Assembly (NCBI RefSeq): GCF_000753735.1 | Contig: NZ_JPIN01000013.1 | Coordinates: 88,886 to 152,885 of the forward strand | DNA length: 64,000 bases | From: Pseudidiomarina atlantica | GTDB lineage: Bacteria > Pseudomonadota > Gammaproteobacteria > Enterobacterales > Alteromonadaceae | Reading direction: 5' to 3' | Position numbers and translations under genes: made by a program | Shown: piece by piece, positions 36,629 to 46,436 of the stretch | Layout of the letters: the number at the start of each line of letters is the position of its first letter | Position numbering within the stretch: position 1 is the stretch's first letter | Notes under the pieces: model-generated | Told to the model about the DNA's origin: nothing | Seen by the model: the letters and a program-made list of their open reading frames with translations, nothing else | Databases searched by the model: none

Positions 36629-37117
36629 TCAAGCGCCTTTCGTAAGCTGATAGCAGATGTCCGTTATCCACCATTCTTTGACACCGGTCGGGGTCGGGAC
36701 GCGAATGTCATCATCCACTTGTTTGCCAAGTGCTGCGCGAGCCATCGGCGAGTCGATGGAAATCACTGATTTATCGTCATATATCTCATCAGGACCGACA
36801 ATGGAAAAAGTGCGTTCTTGGCCCTCAGTATTCTCGATGGTGACAGTTGCACCAAAAAACACTTTACCTTCTTGAGCTGGCGCGTAATCGACAATTTTCA
36901 GTTCTTCTAAGCGCTTGCGCAAAAAGCGGATGCGTTTATCAATTTGTCTTAATTTTTGCTTGTTGTATTTGTAGTCGGCATTCTCGGAGCGATCGCCCAA
37001 GCTGGCAGCCCAAGCAACTTTTTCGGTGGTCTCACGGCGCTCGACACGCCATAAGTGGTCTAATTCATTTTGCAGTTTTAGATAACCGCGTCGGGTGATG
37101 AGTGCTGTACGTGCCAT
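36629..37117 (-). CDS. greB: Transcription elongation factor GreB
   Basis: GreB enters the secondary channel of RNA polymerase and stimulates cleavage of backtracked RNA. The 162-residue protein has an N-terminal coiled coil with the acidic tip region SLGDRSENADYKYNKQKLR and a C-terminal FKBP-like domain (FFGATVTIENTEG). In E. coli greB is divergent from ompR. Here the divergent side instead starts with the RsbQ-like gene, and ompR comes 1.9 kb later. greB and tex form a minus-strand unit. Confidence 0.96.
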   Translation of the reverse strand: MARTALITRRGYLKLQNELDHLWRVERRETTEKVAWAASLGDRSENADYKYNKQKLRQIDKRIRFLRKRLEELKIVDYAPAQEGKVFFGATVTIENTEGQERTFSIVGPDEIYDDKSVISIDSPMARAALGKQVDDDIRVPTPTGVKEWWITDICYQLTKGA

Positions 37118-37249
37118 AGTGTCTTGCGAGACTCACATTCTGCTTGCTGTTGAGGTTAAACTCGCTCATGGTAATCGCATCACTCCTTGGATGAAAGTCT
37201 TTAGATTTTAGTCTAGGGTTAAAGAAAGCTTCATAAAAAAGAATCGTGA

Positions 37250-38053
37250 ATGACTGCATCAGCTACGCAACGGCATCGTGTCACTCGTTTTGGTCATACC
37301 GGCAGCAACCTTTTAGTTGCCCATGGGTTTGGTTGTGACCAAAACATTTGGCTGCCGACCGTCGAGCTATTGAAAGACAACTATCAGGTTCTGACCTTTG
37401 ATTGGGTTGGGAGCGGTCCTGCCAACGAGTTGCCAGAAGATAGCGAGCGTTACGAAACACTTGCGGGTCATGTGGATGATCTTATCGAGCTCATCGACGC
37501 ATTGCAGTTGCAGCGCTGTTGTTACGTTGGACATTCAGTCAGCGGCTTAATCGGTTGTCTTGCGGCGATCCGGCGTCCCGACTTGTTTGACCAAATTATT
37601 GCTATCGGTACGTCACCTCGTTACCTGAACGATCCGCCAGATTATTACGGCGGCTTTACCCGTACTGAGGTGGATCAGTTGATGAACATGATGACGCGTA
37701 ACTTGGTGAATTGGGCTGGGCACTTAGCACCAGCAGTGGTCAATCAACCGCACCGACCTGAACTCGCGGAAAAGCTGCGGAGCAGTTTTACTTCGTCAAA
37801 TGAGCAGATGTTGCGACAGTTTGCCGCAGCCACCTTCTACTGTGACCATCGTAGTGCACTGAGTAAGGTGCCGGTGCATGTTGATCTGCTGTACTGCGAA
37901 GAAGATGTGATTGTGCCGGTTGAAGTCGTACATTACATGGCTCAGCACTTACCCAGTAGCAGCCTCTGTAAAATTGCGGCCGCGGGTCAATACCCTCACA
38001 TGAGTCATCCAGACTTAGTAGCACAGGCGATACACCAGTGTTTGACCAAGTAA
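37250..38053 (+). CDS. RsbQ-like alpha/beta hydrolase with the catalytic His replaced by Gln
   Basis: The 267-residue protein is close to Bacillus RsbQ, a hydrolase that binds an unknown small hydrophobic molecule and activates the PAS phosphatase RsbP. It also resembles the plant receptors KAI2/D14. The numbering matches RsbQ: S96 in GHSVSG and D219 in CEEDVIVP are present, but the position of catalytic His247 reads Gln (GQYPHMSHP). His250 and His253 nearby are conserved family residues, not the triad base. So the protein may bind ligand without turning it over. Its last codons contain the GTG start of a PAS-GGDEF gene, giving a coupled two-gene unit. It lies between greB and ompR, where E. 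coli has nothing. Confidence 0.88.
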   Translation: MTASATQRHRVTRFGHTGSNLLVAHGFGCDQNIWLPTVELLKDNYQVLTFDWVGSGPANELPEDSERYETLAGHVDDLIELIDALQLQRCCYVGHSVSGLIGCLAAIRRPDLFDQIIAIGTSPRYLNDPPDYYGGFTRTEVDQLMNMMTRNLVNWAGHLAPAVVNQPHRPELAEKLRSSFTSSNEQMLRQFAAATFYCDHRSALSKVPVHVDLLYCEEDVIVPVEVVHYMAQHLPSSSLCKIAAAGQYPHMSHPDLVAQAIHQCLTK

Positions 38054-38952
38054 CCAGCAATCAGCTATGGAATGGCCTCCCGCTCGGTTGTTTCGTGTTA
38101 GACGAGAACGGCAAAATCGTCAGCTGTAACACGCGGATGTGCGAAATACTAACCGTTACCCACGCAGAAATGCTTGGCCTCGCGTTTAGCAAACTTTTGA
38201 CTCCGGCAGGACGATTATTTTACCTCACCCACGTGCTGCCCCAATTGCAGCAAGGGGCGCTAGTCGAAGAAGTCTACCTAACCTTAGCTGGTGAGCAGGG
38301 CGATAGTCTGCCGGTGCTGCTCTGTGCCACAGTATTTGCCGAAGCAAACAACGTTTATTATCTGTGCACTGTCATGCCCATGCACCAGCGTAACCAAATC
38401 GAAGAGCAACTTGTTGACCTGAACCAGCGCCTGCAACACCTAGCGACAACCGACCCACTTACCGGCTTAGCGAATCGCCGCGCACTAGAAGAGAAGGTCA
38501 ACGCGATCTTAAAAAGTGCCAAACACGAACAGGTGAGTATCGCCTATGTCAGTCTCGACCTTGATTACTTTAAGTCCATTAATGATACCTATGGACATGG
38601 TATCGGTGACGACGTTTTAAAAGAGGTCGCACGCGTCCTCCGCGCCACTGTGCGCGATACAGATTTTGTCGCACGCTCGGGCGGCGAAGAATTCACCCTG
38701 TTATTGGCTGGCATCAACCAGCGGACCTTACTCTTTTGCGCGGAAAGGTTTAGAAGCGCGATTGAGCAGATCAAAACCTTTCAATTCGGCATCACGGCAA
38801 GTTTAGGCGCCACGCTTGTGGAAGAAGACGATACGCTACTGGCCATTATGGCACGTGCGGACAAAGCGCTTTACGATGCTAAAGACAGCGGCCGCAACTG
38901 TATTTGCGTGCGTGAAAAACATTTCGATACAAAAAGCGATTGTTCTGAGTAG
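38038..38952 (+). CDS. PAS-GGDEF diguanylate cyclase coupled to the RsbQ-like gene
   Basis: A 304-residue soluble protein: an N-terminal PAS domain (about 10-118, GCFVLDENGKIVSCNTRMCE), a short linker helix (about 119-137), and a GGDEF domain (TTDPLTGLANRRALEEKVNA onward). The active site is GGEEF with an RDTD I-site five residues upstream, so c-di-GMP synthesis with feedback inhibition is expected. The only good start is a GTG 16 bp inside the RsbQ-like gene. In Bacillus the RsbQ partner is a PAS protein with a phosphatase output; here the output is a cyclase. By analogy, the PAS domain would be the contact site of the hydrolase (inference). Confidence 0.85.
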   Translation: MFDQVTSNQLWNGLPLGCFVLDENGKIVSCNTRMCEILTVTHAEMLGLAFSKLLTPAGRLFYLTHVLPQLQQGALVEEVYLTLAGEQGDSLPVLLCATVFAEANNVYYLCTVMPMHQRNQIEEQLVDLNQRLQHLATTDPLTGLANRRALEEKVNAILKSAKHEQVSIAYVSLDLDYFKSINDTYGHGIGDDVLKEVARVLRATVRDTDFVARSGGEEFTLLLAGINQRTLLFCAERFRSAIEQIKTFQFGITASLGATLVEEDDTLLAIMARADKALYDAKDSGRNCICVREKHFDTKSDCSE

Positions 38953-39023
38953 CTTGTTGATTGGCAAGCACTCAGCCTTCTTTTATAGTGCAAGCAACGG
39001 ATTTAATGTGGGGAACACAAAGC

Positions 39024-39749
39024 ATGTCGCAAGAAACCTTCAAGATTCTCGTGGTCGATGATGACGCGCGGTTGCGTGGATTGCTCGAACGCTACTTAAC
39101 GGAGCAAGGTTTTTATGTGCGCTCGGCGGCCCAAAGCGAGCAAATGGACCGCTTATTGGAGCGCGAGAACTTTCACTTGATGGTACTTGATTTGATGCTG
39201 CCAGGCGAAGATGGCTTATCGATTTGTAAACGTCTACGGCATGACAATAACGAAATTCCGGTGGTCATGTTGACAGCCAAAGGGGACGAAGTTGATCGAA
39301 TCATTGGTCTGGAGCTTGGCGCCGACGACTATCTGGCGAAGCCCTTCAACCCACGCGAGCTACTGGCTCGTGTGCGTGCTGTGTTGCGCCGCCGTGGTAA
39401 AGAAATTCCGGGCGCTCCGAGCACCGACGACGAAGAGATCAGCTTTGGCGAGTTTCGCCTCAATTTAGGCACGCGTGAAATGTACCGCGGCGACGAACCC
39501 ATGCCACTGACCAGTGGCGAGTTTGCGGTGTTAAAAGCACTCGTGACCCATCCGCGCCAACCGATGTCGCGAGATAAACTCATGAACCAAGCGCGTGGAC
39601 GTGATTATAGCGCCCTCGAGCGCAGTATTGACGTGCAAGTATCGCGTTTGCGACGCATGCTCGAAGTCGATCCTGCGAACCCTCGTTATATTCAAACGGT
39701 CTGGGGCTTGGGTTACGTATTCGTGCCTGACGGTAGCAAGAAAGTTTAG
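39024..39749 (+). CDS. ompR: Response regulator OmpR
   Basis: OmpR is the DNA-binding half of the EnvZ/OmpR osmotic and pH two-component system. From the ATG at 39024 the protein has 241 residues (239 in E. coli). The receiver domain has the acidic cluster DDD (12-14), the phospho-acceptor D56 (MVLDLMLP) and the LTAKGDE switch region. The winged-helix domain contains LTSGEFAVLKALV and DVQVSRLRRMLE. An ATG six codons earlier is possible. It precedes envZ by 3 bp. Confidence 0.96.
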   Translation: MSQETFKILVVDDDARLRGLLERYLTEQGFYVRSAAQSEQMDRLLERENFHLMVLDLMLPGEDGLSICKRLRHDNNEIPVVMLTAKGDEVDRIIGLELGADDYLAKPFNPRELLARVRAVLRRRGKEIPGAPSTDDEEISFGEFRLNLGTREMYRGDEPMPLTSGEFAVLKALVTHPRQPMSRDKLMNQARGRDYSALERSIDVQVSRLRRMLEVDPANPRYIQTVWGLGYVFVPDGSKKV

Positions 39750-39752
39750 GCA

Positions 39753-41093
39753 ATGCGTCTCTTTCCGCGGTCTGCGTTCGCCCGCACTGTAGCGCTGATT
39801 GCGTTGCTGTTGCTGATCAACCAAGTGGTTTCCTACATCATGGTGGGTCTCTACGTGGTAAAGCCAAGCATGCAGCAAATTAGCTCAGCGGTTGCTAAGC
39901 AGGTGCAGGGAATTGTCGTGCTTGACCAGTGGCTAACCGATGCGGAGATGACTAGTACTGAGAAACGGCTGTTAGCCGAACGCTATTTGGCTGCGGTCGA
40001 AGTTGAAGGTTACACAGAGTCGCAGGCGTTAACGAATGGCCTAGCTGATGCTTCCACGTATAACTTTCTATCCAATCAAATGAGTCAGCAATTGGCGTCA
40101 AGTACTGAAGTTCGCATCTCACAAGACGACATTTATTATGTCTGGATTAAAACAGAATCTCTTCCTGGTTATTGGTTGCGCTTACGCCTCGATACCTTTG
40201 ATGAGGCACGCTTTTCACCATTGATGTTTTATCTAATCTTGATCGGTGCGCTAAGTGTCTTAGGCGGCATGTGGTTTAGTAATTGGCTGAATCGTCCGTT
40301 AAAAGCCTTACAGGCAGCAGCCCGTCAAATCGGTCGCGGTGATTATCCCGAGCAGTTACCGGAGCGCGGCTCGACTGAAGTGATTGCGGTCACTCGGGCG
40401 TTTAACCAAATGGCCCAGGGCGTTCAGCAACTCGAACAGGACCGCGCGCTGTTGATGGCGGGGGTTTCGCATGATTTGCGGACACCGCTGACGCGTATTC
40501 GTCTTGCCACAGAAATGATGCCAGCAAGTGAGGATTACCTGGCCGAGGGAATCATCGGTGATATTGACGATATGAACGCCATTATCGACCAATTTATTGA
40601 TTATGTTCGAGTGGATACGCTCAGTGATAATGATTGTGAAAACATCAATTATTTAGTTGAAGACGTCGTTGGTCACGTCCCAGAGAGCTGGCATACACAT
40701 ATCGATGTGCATTATGGCGAAGTGCCGAAAATTCCAATCCGCGCGATTTCGATTAAACGTGTATTGCTCAATTTGTTGGAGAATGCCGAGCGTTATGGCG
40801 GTGATAAAACTCTCGTCGAAACTGGCTATGACAGCGCGCGTGAACGGGTATGGGTAACCGTAAGTGACAACGGTGAAGGGATTCCTGCGGGGCAAGTAGA
40901 ACATGTGCTACAGCCCTTTACTCAAGGTGACAAAGCGCGTGCAACCAAAGGCTCAGGGCTAGGTTTAGCCATCGTAAAACGGATTATTGAACGCCACGGC
41001 GGGCGTATTACTTTTGGTCGCAGTCAGCGCTTAGGAGGCTTGGCAATCCGGATTGAACTGCCAAGCCAAAAAGCGGTGCAAGCCGCAAACTAA
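39753..41093 (+). CDS. envZ: Osmosensor histidine kinase EnvZ
   Basis: An inner-membrane sensor kinase for OmpR. The 446-residue protein has a first helix (about 11-32), a periplasmic domain (about 35-153), a second helix (about 155-178) and a HAMP domain. The dimerisation helix has the phospho-acceptor H240 ([13 protein letters not shown]). The ATP-binding boxes are [22 protein letters not shown] and [14 protein letters not shown]. It is coupled to ompR and ends with a 4-bp overlap against the convergent sthA. Confidence 0.94.
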   Translation: MRLFPRSAFARTVALIALLLLINQVVSYIMVGLYVVKPSMQQISSAVAKQVQGIVVLDQWLTDAEMTSTEKRLLAERYLAAVEVEGYTESQALTNGLADASTYNFLSNQMSQQLASSTEVRISQDDIYYVWIKTESLPGYWLRLRLDTFDEARFSPLMFYLILIGALSVLGGMWFSNWLNRPLKALQAAARQIGRGDYPEQLPERGSTEVIAVTRAFNQMAQGVQQLEQDRALLMAGVSHDLRTPLTRIRLATEMMPASEDYLAEGIIGDIDDMNAIIDQFIDYVRVDTLSDNDCENINYLVEDVVGHVPESWHTHIDVHYGEVPKIPIRAISIKRVLLNLLENAERYGGDKTLVETGYDSARERVWVTVSDNGEGIPAGQVEHVLQPFTQGDKARATKGSGLGLAIVKRIIERHGGRITFGRSQRLGGLAIRIELPSQKAVQAAN

Positions 41094-42496
41094 TCGCGAA
41101 CGCGATTGAGCCCGTTCAGGGCTGCTACCCGATAAGCTTCAGCCATAGTGGGATAGTTAAAGGTGGTATTGACGAAATACTCAATCGTATTGCCACCATT
41201 CTTTTGCTCCATGATCGCCTGGCCGATGTGAATAATTTCCGCAGCCCGTTCACCAAAGCAATGAATACCCAGTACTTCTTTGGTATCTCGATGGAACAAT
41301 AATTTAAGACTCCCAACTGCCATATTGGAGATTTGCGCGCGCGCCAAGTGCTTGAATTGCGCGCGGCCTACTTCGTAGGGGACTTTTTGCTCGGTTAACT
41401 CTTCTTCGGTTTTACCGACCGAACTGATTTCCGGAATCGTATAGATACCTGTCGGGATATCGCTAACCAGTCGTTTTTGGCAATCACCTTCGAGCATTTC
41501 AGTGGCACAAATACGGCCCTGGTCATAGGCTGCGGATGCTAACGATGGGTAGCCAATGATGTCACCAACCGCGAAAATGTTATCAACCTCGGTTTGATAA
41601 GCTCCAGTGACCTCGAGTTGGCCGCGATGATTCGGTTTTAAACCAACGTTTTCAACGTTCAGCTCTTCGATGTTACCAGAGCGACCATTGGCATAGAGTA
41701 AGCAATCGGCATCAAGGCGTTTGCCGGATTGCGTGTACAGAGTTACGCCATCTTCGTGCCCTTCAATACGCTCGTACTCTTCATTATGGCGAATCACCAC
41801 GCCGTTGTTACGTAGGTGATAGCTTAAAGCGTCAGAAATTTCTGCATCTAAGAATGACAACAATCGGTCGCGGGTATTGATAAGGTCTACTTTCACCCCT
41901 AAGCCGCGGAAAATACTCGCGTACTCACAACCGATGACGCCGGCACCATAGATAATAATACTCCGCGGCTCATGTTTGAGCGACAATACCGTATCGGAGT
42001 CATAGATACGCTCGTGGTTAAAATCAACATCTTCAGGGTGATAAGGGCGTGAGCCAGTAGCAATCACTACTTGCTTGGTGCCAATGTATTCGATGGTGCC
42101 GTCAGCCTGAGTGATTTTTAGGGTGTTACGGTCTTCGAAAGAGGCAACCCCATGTAAGACGGTAACGTCGTTGCGCTGATAAAAACCACTGCGCATTTGT
42201 ACTTGTTGTTGAATCACTCCTTGGGCGTGCCGCAAGATATCCGCAAAGGTCAGACTGCGCGGGCGCAAATCACCGACGAACAGCGGGTTACTATTGAATT
42301 CGATGAGGCGACTCACCGAGTGGCGCAGGGCTTTTGAAGGAATGGTTCCCCAATGGGTACAACCACCACCAAGCGAGCTATGTTTTTCGATGATCGCGAC
42401 ATTACGGCCTTTCTTGGCCAGTTGCATTGCTGCTCCTTCACCACCAGGCCCACTACCGATGACTACGGCGTCATATTGTGTCGTCACTTCGCGCAT
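41090..42496 (-). CDS. sthA: Soluble pyridine nucleotide transhydrogenase
   Basis: SthA is a flavoprotein that moves hydride between NADPH and NAD+, usually to drain surplus NADPH. The 468-residue protein has the FAD motif [37 protein letters not shown] is the altered active-site region in which the disulfide partner found in lipoamide dehydrogenase is a Thr; this is typical of SthA. The NAD(P) motif [14 protein letters not shown] and a C-terminal dimer domain follow. AGGAG lies 6 nt before the ATG at 42496, better than the upstream TTG. In E. coli sthA neighbours fabR; here they are 8 kb apart. Confidence 0.95.
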   Translation of the reverse strand: MREVTTQYDAVVIGSGPGGEGAAMQLAKKGRNVAIIEKHSSLGGGCTHWGTIPSKALRHSVSRLIEFNSNPLFVGDLRPRSLTFADILRHAQGVIQQQVQMRSGFYQRNDVTVLHGVASFEDRNTLKITQADGTIEYIGTKQVVIATGSRPYHPEDVDFNHERIYDSDTVLSLKHEPRSIIIYGAGVIGCEYASIFRGLGVKVDLINTRDRLLSFLDAEISDALSYHLRNNGVVIRHNEEYERIEGHEDGVTLYTQSGKRLDADCLLYANGRSGNIEELNVENVGLKPNHRGQLEVTGAYQTEVDNIFAVGDIIGYPSLASAAYDQGRICATEMLEGDCQKRLVSDIPTGIYTIPEISSVGKTEEELTEQKVPYEVGRAQFKHLARAQISNMAVGSLKLLFHRDTKEVLGIHCFGERAAEIIHIGQAIMEQKNGGNTIEYFVNTTFNYPTMAEAYRVAALNGLNRVRD

Positions 42497-42601
42497 CAAA
42501 TGCTCCTCGTTGTTGTACCGCTTAATTCAAGTGGTTATAGTAACCGAAACCCTAGGTTGTGAGCCAGTAAAGCAGGCTTATTCTCGATATCAGTATGGCA
42601 G

Positions 42602-43156
42602 ATGAATATGGCCCGAAAACCTGTACCCGAAATTCTTCAACGACAAATTGTAGCGCGCAGTCGGTTGTTGCGCATCGAAGCTGTTGATTTACGTTTCAGC
42701 AATGGTGTAGAGCGGCAATTCGAGCGTATGCAAAGTAGCGGCCGCGGCGCAGTTATGGTGGTGCCTTTTATTGATGACGAGACGCTGATGCTGGTACGTG
42801 AATATGCCGCCGGCTTACACAACTATCAGTTAGGTTTTCCGAAAGGCTTGATCGATCCCGGTGAAACCCCAGAGCAAGCCGCCAACCGCGAACTCAAAGA
42901 AGAGATTGGTTTCGGCGCGCAAGAACTAATTCCATTGAAAAGCGTGACCATGGCGCCACAGTTCTTCGCTGCCACTATGCATATCTTTATCGCGCGTGGG
43001 TTATACCCTGAGCAACTCGAAGGGGATGAGCCTGAACCCCTCGAACAAGTACCATGGCTTTTGAGCAAAGCTGAGGCTTTGCTTGAACAAGAAGATTTTA
43101 CCGAAGCCCGCAGTATTGCAGCTTTGTTGATGACCTTGAGGGAATTGCAACGGTGA
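42602..43156 (+). CDS. nudE: ADP compounds hydrolase NudE (Nudix)
   Basis: NudE hydrolyses ADP-ribose, NADH and diadenosine polyphosphates. The 184-residue protein (186 in E. coli) has the family opening VARSRLLRIEAVDLRFSNGV. A full Nudix box follows, GLIDPGETPEQAANRE then LKEEIGFG, matching Gx5Ex7REUxEEUGxG. An ATG two codons downstream (42608) is an equally possible start. Its stop overlaps the GTG start of cysQ, pairing two enzymes that clear nucleotide by-products. Confidence 0.93.
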   Translation: MNMARKPVPEILQRQIVARSRLLRIEAVDLRFSNGVERQFERMQSSGRGAVMVVPFIDDETLMLVREYAAGLHNYQLGFPKGLIDPGETPEQAANRELKEEIGFGAQELIPLKSVTMAPQFFAATMHIFIARGLYPEQLEGDEPEPLEQVPWLLSKAEALLEQEDFTEARSIAALLMTLRELQR

Positions 43157-43995
43157 ACGATGCGAACGAGTTAGCGTGGCTGCTCGAAGGGGCGGCGAAA
43201 ATCGCTCAGCAGGCCGGCGACTTGATTATGGAGCAATACGAAGAGCAAGCGTACGCGACCTACGAAAAGTCGGATGCGTCGCCAGTAACAAGTGCCGACT
43301 TGGCGGCCCATCGCTTGATTACGGCGAAGCTGAATGCCTTGACGCCAGATATACCGGTGCTCTCAGAAGAGGGCGCACACCTGTCGCTTGAAGAACGCCA
43401 ACAATGGCCGCGTTACTGGTTGATAGACCCGATTGATGGCACTCAAGAGTTTATTGCGCGCTCGGGTGATTTCACCGTAGTGATTGCCCTAGTTGTGGGA
43501 CAACAACCAACGCTGGGGATCATTTACTGGCCCGCGGGCGACAAGCTCTACTTAGCGCAACGCGGCGCTGGCGCGTTTCGGCGCGACGTCAATGGCGAGC
43601 AACAGTTACAAGTACGCAAGGTTGCCAAGCCAAAGGATGACCCGTTGATTTTGGCCATTAGCCGCAGGCAGCCGCGCGAGCGTGTGCTGGCGCGCATGAA
43701 TCCAGACCGTGAACTCAGCACCTTGCCTGCTGGCAGTTGTTCGTTAAAGGCGTGTTTAATCGCCGAAGGCGCGGCCGACTGCTTTTTACGCGTTGGGCCT
43801 ACGGGGGAGTGGGACACCGCTGCAGCTGAGGTGATCGTAAGTGAAGCCGGTGGCAGCATTGTCAGCGAACATTTTAAGCCTTTGACCTACAACCAAGAAG
43901 CGAATCTAGGCAATCCCAATTTTCTCATTTTAGGGGATGCACAAGTACCATGGCAGCAGGTATTTATTCGTCATCAAACGCATCCGGAGGCATGA
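43153..43995 (+). CDS. cysQ: 3'(2'),5'-bisphosphate nucleotidase CysQ
   Basis: CysQ removes the 3'-phosphate from PAP, the by-product of sulfate assimilation, and protects cells from its build-up. The 280-residue protein is of the inositol monophosphatase fold. Metal ligands are in LSEEGA, the [18 protein letters not shown] loop and [17 protein letters not shown]. The start is GTG inside the nudE stop (GTGA), with GAGGGA upstream. The 3' end overlaps the convergent yheU gene by 32 bp. Confidence 0.94.
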   Translation: MNDANELAWLLEGAAKIAQQAGDLIMEQYEEQAYATYEKSDASPVTSADLAAHRLITAKLNALTPDIPVLSEEGAHLSLEERQQWPRYWLIDPIDGTQEFIARSGDFTVVIALVVGQQPTLGIIYWPAGDKLYLAQRGAGAFRRDVNGEQQLQVRKVAKPKDDPLILAISRRQPRERVLARMNPDRELSTLPAGSCSLKACLIAEGAADCFLRVGPTGEWDTAAAEVIVSEAGGSIVSEHFKPLTYNQEANLGNPNFLILGDAQVPWQQVFIRHQTHPEA

Positions 43996-44185
43996 TGTTG
44001 AGTGTTTCATGCAATTCTGACCATACCAAAACGGCTTCCCCGCGTTGCAGTTGCGCGCGCACATCTTCGACTTTTTCGGCGAGGCTCTTTTCTTCCCAAC
44101 CGTAGTCGGTACCCTCACGTAATACATAAGACTCGATCACACTGTCCAGTGTTTCAGCGCTAAGTTGTTGCCATGGAATTAACAT
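43964..44185 (-). CDS. yheU: YheU-family protein (UPF0270)
   Basis: A 73-residue acidic protein opening [20 protein letters not shown], then VLREGTDYG, the conserved core of the UPF0270 family. Function is not known. It overlaps the yheS stop by 7 bp, with GAGGAGAG upstream in the yheS end, so the two are co-translated. In E. coli yheU is also near yheS. The 3' end overlaps cysQ on the opposite strand by 32 bp. Confidence 0.9.
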   Translation of the reverse strand: MLIPWQQLSAETLDSVIESYVLREGTDYGWEEKSLAEKVEDVRAQLQRGEAVLVWSELHETLNIMPPDAFDDE

Positions 44186-46086
44186 GATGCGTCACTCTCC
44201 TCGGCTATTTGCATGGCCTCTTCAGCCGCCATCCAAGCTTCTTCCGCTTGATTGAGGTGTTGCTGAGTTTGTGCCTGTTGTTCCAGTAGCTGTTGCAGGC
44301 GTGCCTTATGTTGCTCTTCGTAAAGCGAGTTATCGGCTAATAGTTGGTTCAGTTCGGCCAACTTCTGCTCATGTTCGTGTACCAGCTTTTCATATTTCGC
44401 CACGGCATCTTTAAATGGCTTCAATCGTGCACGGCGCTCCGCGGCTTCGCGTTTTTCTGCTTTGCGGTCGCTTTTGCCCGAGCTGGTAGTATCACCGGAA
44501 GATGTCGAACTGCTCTGACTTTGATTTTGCAGCCAGCGATGATAGCCGTCGAGGTCATCATCAAACAACTCAACTCGGCCGTTGGCGACTAAGAAAAAAT
44601 CGTCGACTGTGGTACGTAATAAATGTCGATCGTGGGATACGATGACCATTGCGCCTTCGAAATCCTGTAAGGCAAAAACCAATGACTCGCGCATCACGCT
44701 GTCGAGATGGTTCGTCGGCTCATCAAGCAATAACAGATTAGGTTTTTGGTAAACAATCAATGCTAACACCAACCGCGCTTTCTCGCCGCCGGACATAGGG
44801 CCCACGAGGCGCGTGGCTTGATCGCCTGAAAAACCAAAACCGCCCAGAAAATCTCGCAATTGCTGTTCGCTAGCTTTGCGATCAAGGCGTTGCAGATGTT
44901 GTAGCGCACTCGCTGCGACATCAAGCGTTTCCAGTTGATGCTGCGCGAAGTAGCCAAGTTTGATGCCTGGATTCAGTTCCAAAATGCCTTTTTGTGGCTT
45001 GATTTCACCAGCCAATAGCTTGACCAGGGTCGATTTACCCGCGCCGTTGCGTCCGAGTAAGCCAATCCGGCTACCAGGGACTAAGTTAAACTGAATGGAC
45101 TCCAAAATCACCTTGTCGCCATAGCCAGCTTGTACTAGTTCGAGTTTCAGTAGCGGGTTGGGCAGTTGCTCTGGTGGCCGAAATTGAAATTGGAACTGGC
45201 TATTAGCGACAATGGGTGCGCTGCTTTGCAACCGTTCTAATGCTTTGATGCGGCTCTGTGCTTGGCGAGCTTTGCTGGCTTTATAGCGAAAACGATCGAT
45301 GTAACTTTGTAAGTGCTTGCGCTGCGCTTGCTCTTTTTCAAATTGTGCTTGTTGTTGTGCAATTTGCTCAGCTTGCTGACGCTCGAAACTACTGTAATTG
45401 CCGTTATAAGAGGTCGCAGTTTGGTGTTCAATATGAATGATTTGCTGACAGATAGCATCGAGAAAGTCGCGGTCATGCGAAATCAGCAGCAAGGTACCCG
45501 GAAAACGTTGCAGCCAGTCTTCTAACCAGAAGATGGCGTCTACATCTAGGTGGTTGGTAGGCTCGTCGAGCAGCAATAAGTCGGCGCGGGCAATCAGCGC
45601 TTGGGCAAGGTTTAAGCGCATGCGCCAGCCACCAGAAAATGCTTTCACCGGTTGCTGAAACTGTGCATCGGTGAAGCCTAAACCGGCGAGTAAAGCGGCT
45701 GCTCGGGCCGGAGCTTCGTAAGCGCCGATAGCGGCGAGCTGATCGTGGAGGCGACCGATGGCATGACCGTCATCTTGTTGTTCTGCCTGAAAGAGTTGAT
45801 CCTCTAACTGCCGTAACTCAGTATCACCATCAAGCACAAAATCGAGCGCGCTGCGGTCGAGCGCAGGAGTTTCTTGCTTGACGCTGGCGCTACGCCACTG
45901 CTGCGGCACTTCACAATCGCCTTGCTCGACTTGCAGTTCACCACGCAGCAAGGCAAACAGTGACGATTTGCCAGTACCATTGCGACCGACCACGCCAACA
46001 TGATGGCCTGGAAAAATCGTCAAATTGGTGTTCTGTAGCAGTACCTTGCCACCGCGCATCAGCGCCATATCGCGTATCGAAATCAT
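44179..46086 (-). CDS. yheS: ABC-F family ATPase YheS
   Basis: ABC-F proteins bind the ribosomal E site and act on stalled or initiating ribosomes; they have no membrane partner. The 635-residue protein (637 in E. coli YheS) has two ATPase domains. The first has [25 protein letters not shown] and [11 protein letters not shown]; the second has [25 protein letters not shown] and [11 protein letters not shown]. The interdomain linker KQTAT-like arm and a C-terminal coiled coil (about 540-630) are visible. I chose the ATG at 46086 with GGGAT upstream over one two codons earlier. It is followed by yheU and divergent from yheV. Confidence 0.94.
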   Translation of the reverse strand: MISIRDMALMRGGKVLLQNTNLTIFPGHHVGVVGRNGTGKSSLFALLRGELQVEQGDCEVPQQWRSASVKQETPALDRSALDFVLDGDTELRQLEDQLFQAEQQDDGHAIGRLHDQLAAIGAYEAPARAAALLAGLGFTDAQFQQPVKAFSGGWRMRLNLAQALIARADLLLLDEPTNHLDVDAIFWLEDWLQRFPGTLLLISHDRDFLDAICQQIIHIEHQTATSYNGNYSSFERQQAEQIAQQQAQFEKEQAQRKHLQSYIDRFRYKASKARQAQSRIKALERLQSSAPIVANSQFQFQFRPPEQLPNPLLKLELVQAGYGDKVILESIQFNLVPGSRIGLLGRNGAGKSTLVKLLAGEIKPQKGILELNPGIKLGYFAQHQLETLDVAASALQHLQRLDRKASEQQLRDFLGGFGFSGDQATRLVGPMSGGEKARLVLALIVYQKPNLLLLDEPTNHLDSVMRESLVFALQDFEGAMVIVSHDRHLLRTTVDDFFLVANGRVELFDDDLDGYHRWLQNQSQSSSTSSGDTTSSGKSDRKAEKREAAERRARLKPFKDAVAKYEKLVHEHEQKLAELNQLLADNSLYEEQHKARLQQLLEQQAQTQQHLNQAEEAWMAAEEAMQIAEESDASC

Positions 46087-46167
46087 GCACATCCCACGCT
46101 GCAGAGATGCAGCTTGTGTTAACTAAAGAATCTGCGACAATTATACCCGAAGCAACCTGAGGTGAAT

Positions 46168-46404
46168 ATGGCTCGAACACGCAAACGCTTTATCGCTGGC
46201 GCGGAATGCCCAGCATGTCATGCAACAGACACCTTGCAGTTACAAATAACTGAGCGCAGTGATGGGACGCTCGACGAGACAGTGCACTGTGTTGCATGCC
46301 AACATTCTTTTAGCGAGCAAGACAAACAACCTAAGGCTGCGGCAACAGCTGCAGATACAGTCAAACAGGACAAAAATATTATCGGTATCTTTAAGCCGGA
46401 GTAA
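46168..46404 (+). CDS. yheV: YheV-family zinc-ribbon protein
   Basis: A 78-residue protein with two CxxC pairs (AECPACHA and VHCVACQH), as in a zinc ribbon, and a conserved tail (IIGIFKPE). RKRFIAGAECPAC closely matches E. coli YheV. The ATG at 46168 has GAGGTGAAT upstream; a GTG two codons earlier is less likely. It is divergent from yheS. Function is unknown; metal binding is inferred from the cysteines. Confidence 0.9.
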   Translation: MARTRKRFIAGAECPACHATDTLQLQITERSDGTLDETVHCVACQHSFSEQDKQPKAAATAADTVKQDKNIIGIFKPE

Positions 46405-46436
46405 TTCCCAATCGAAATAACTACAAGGAACATTTC

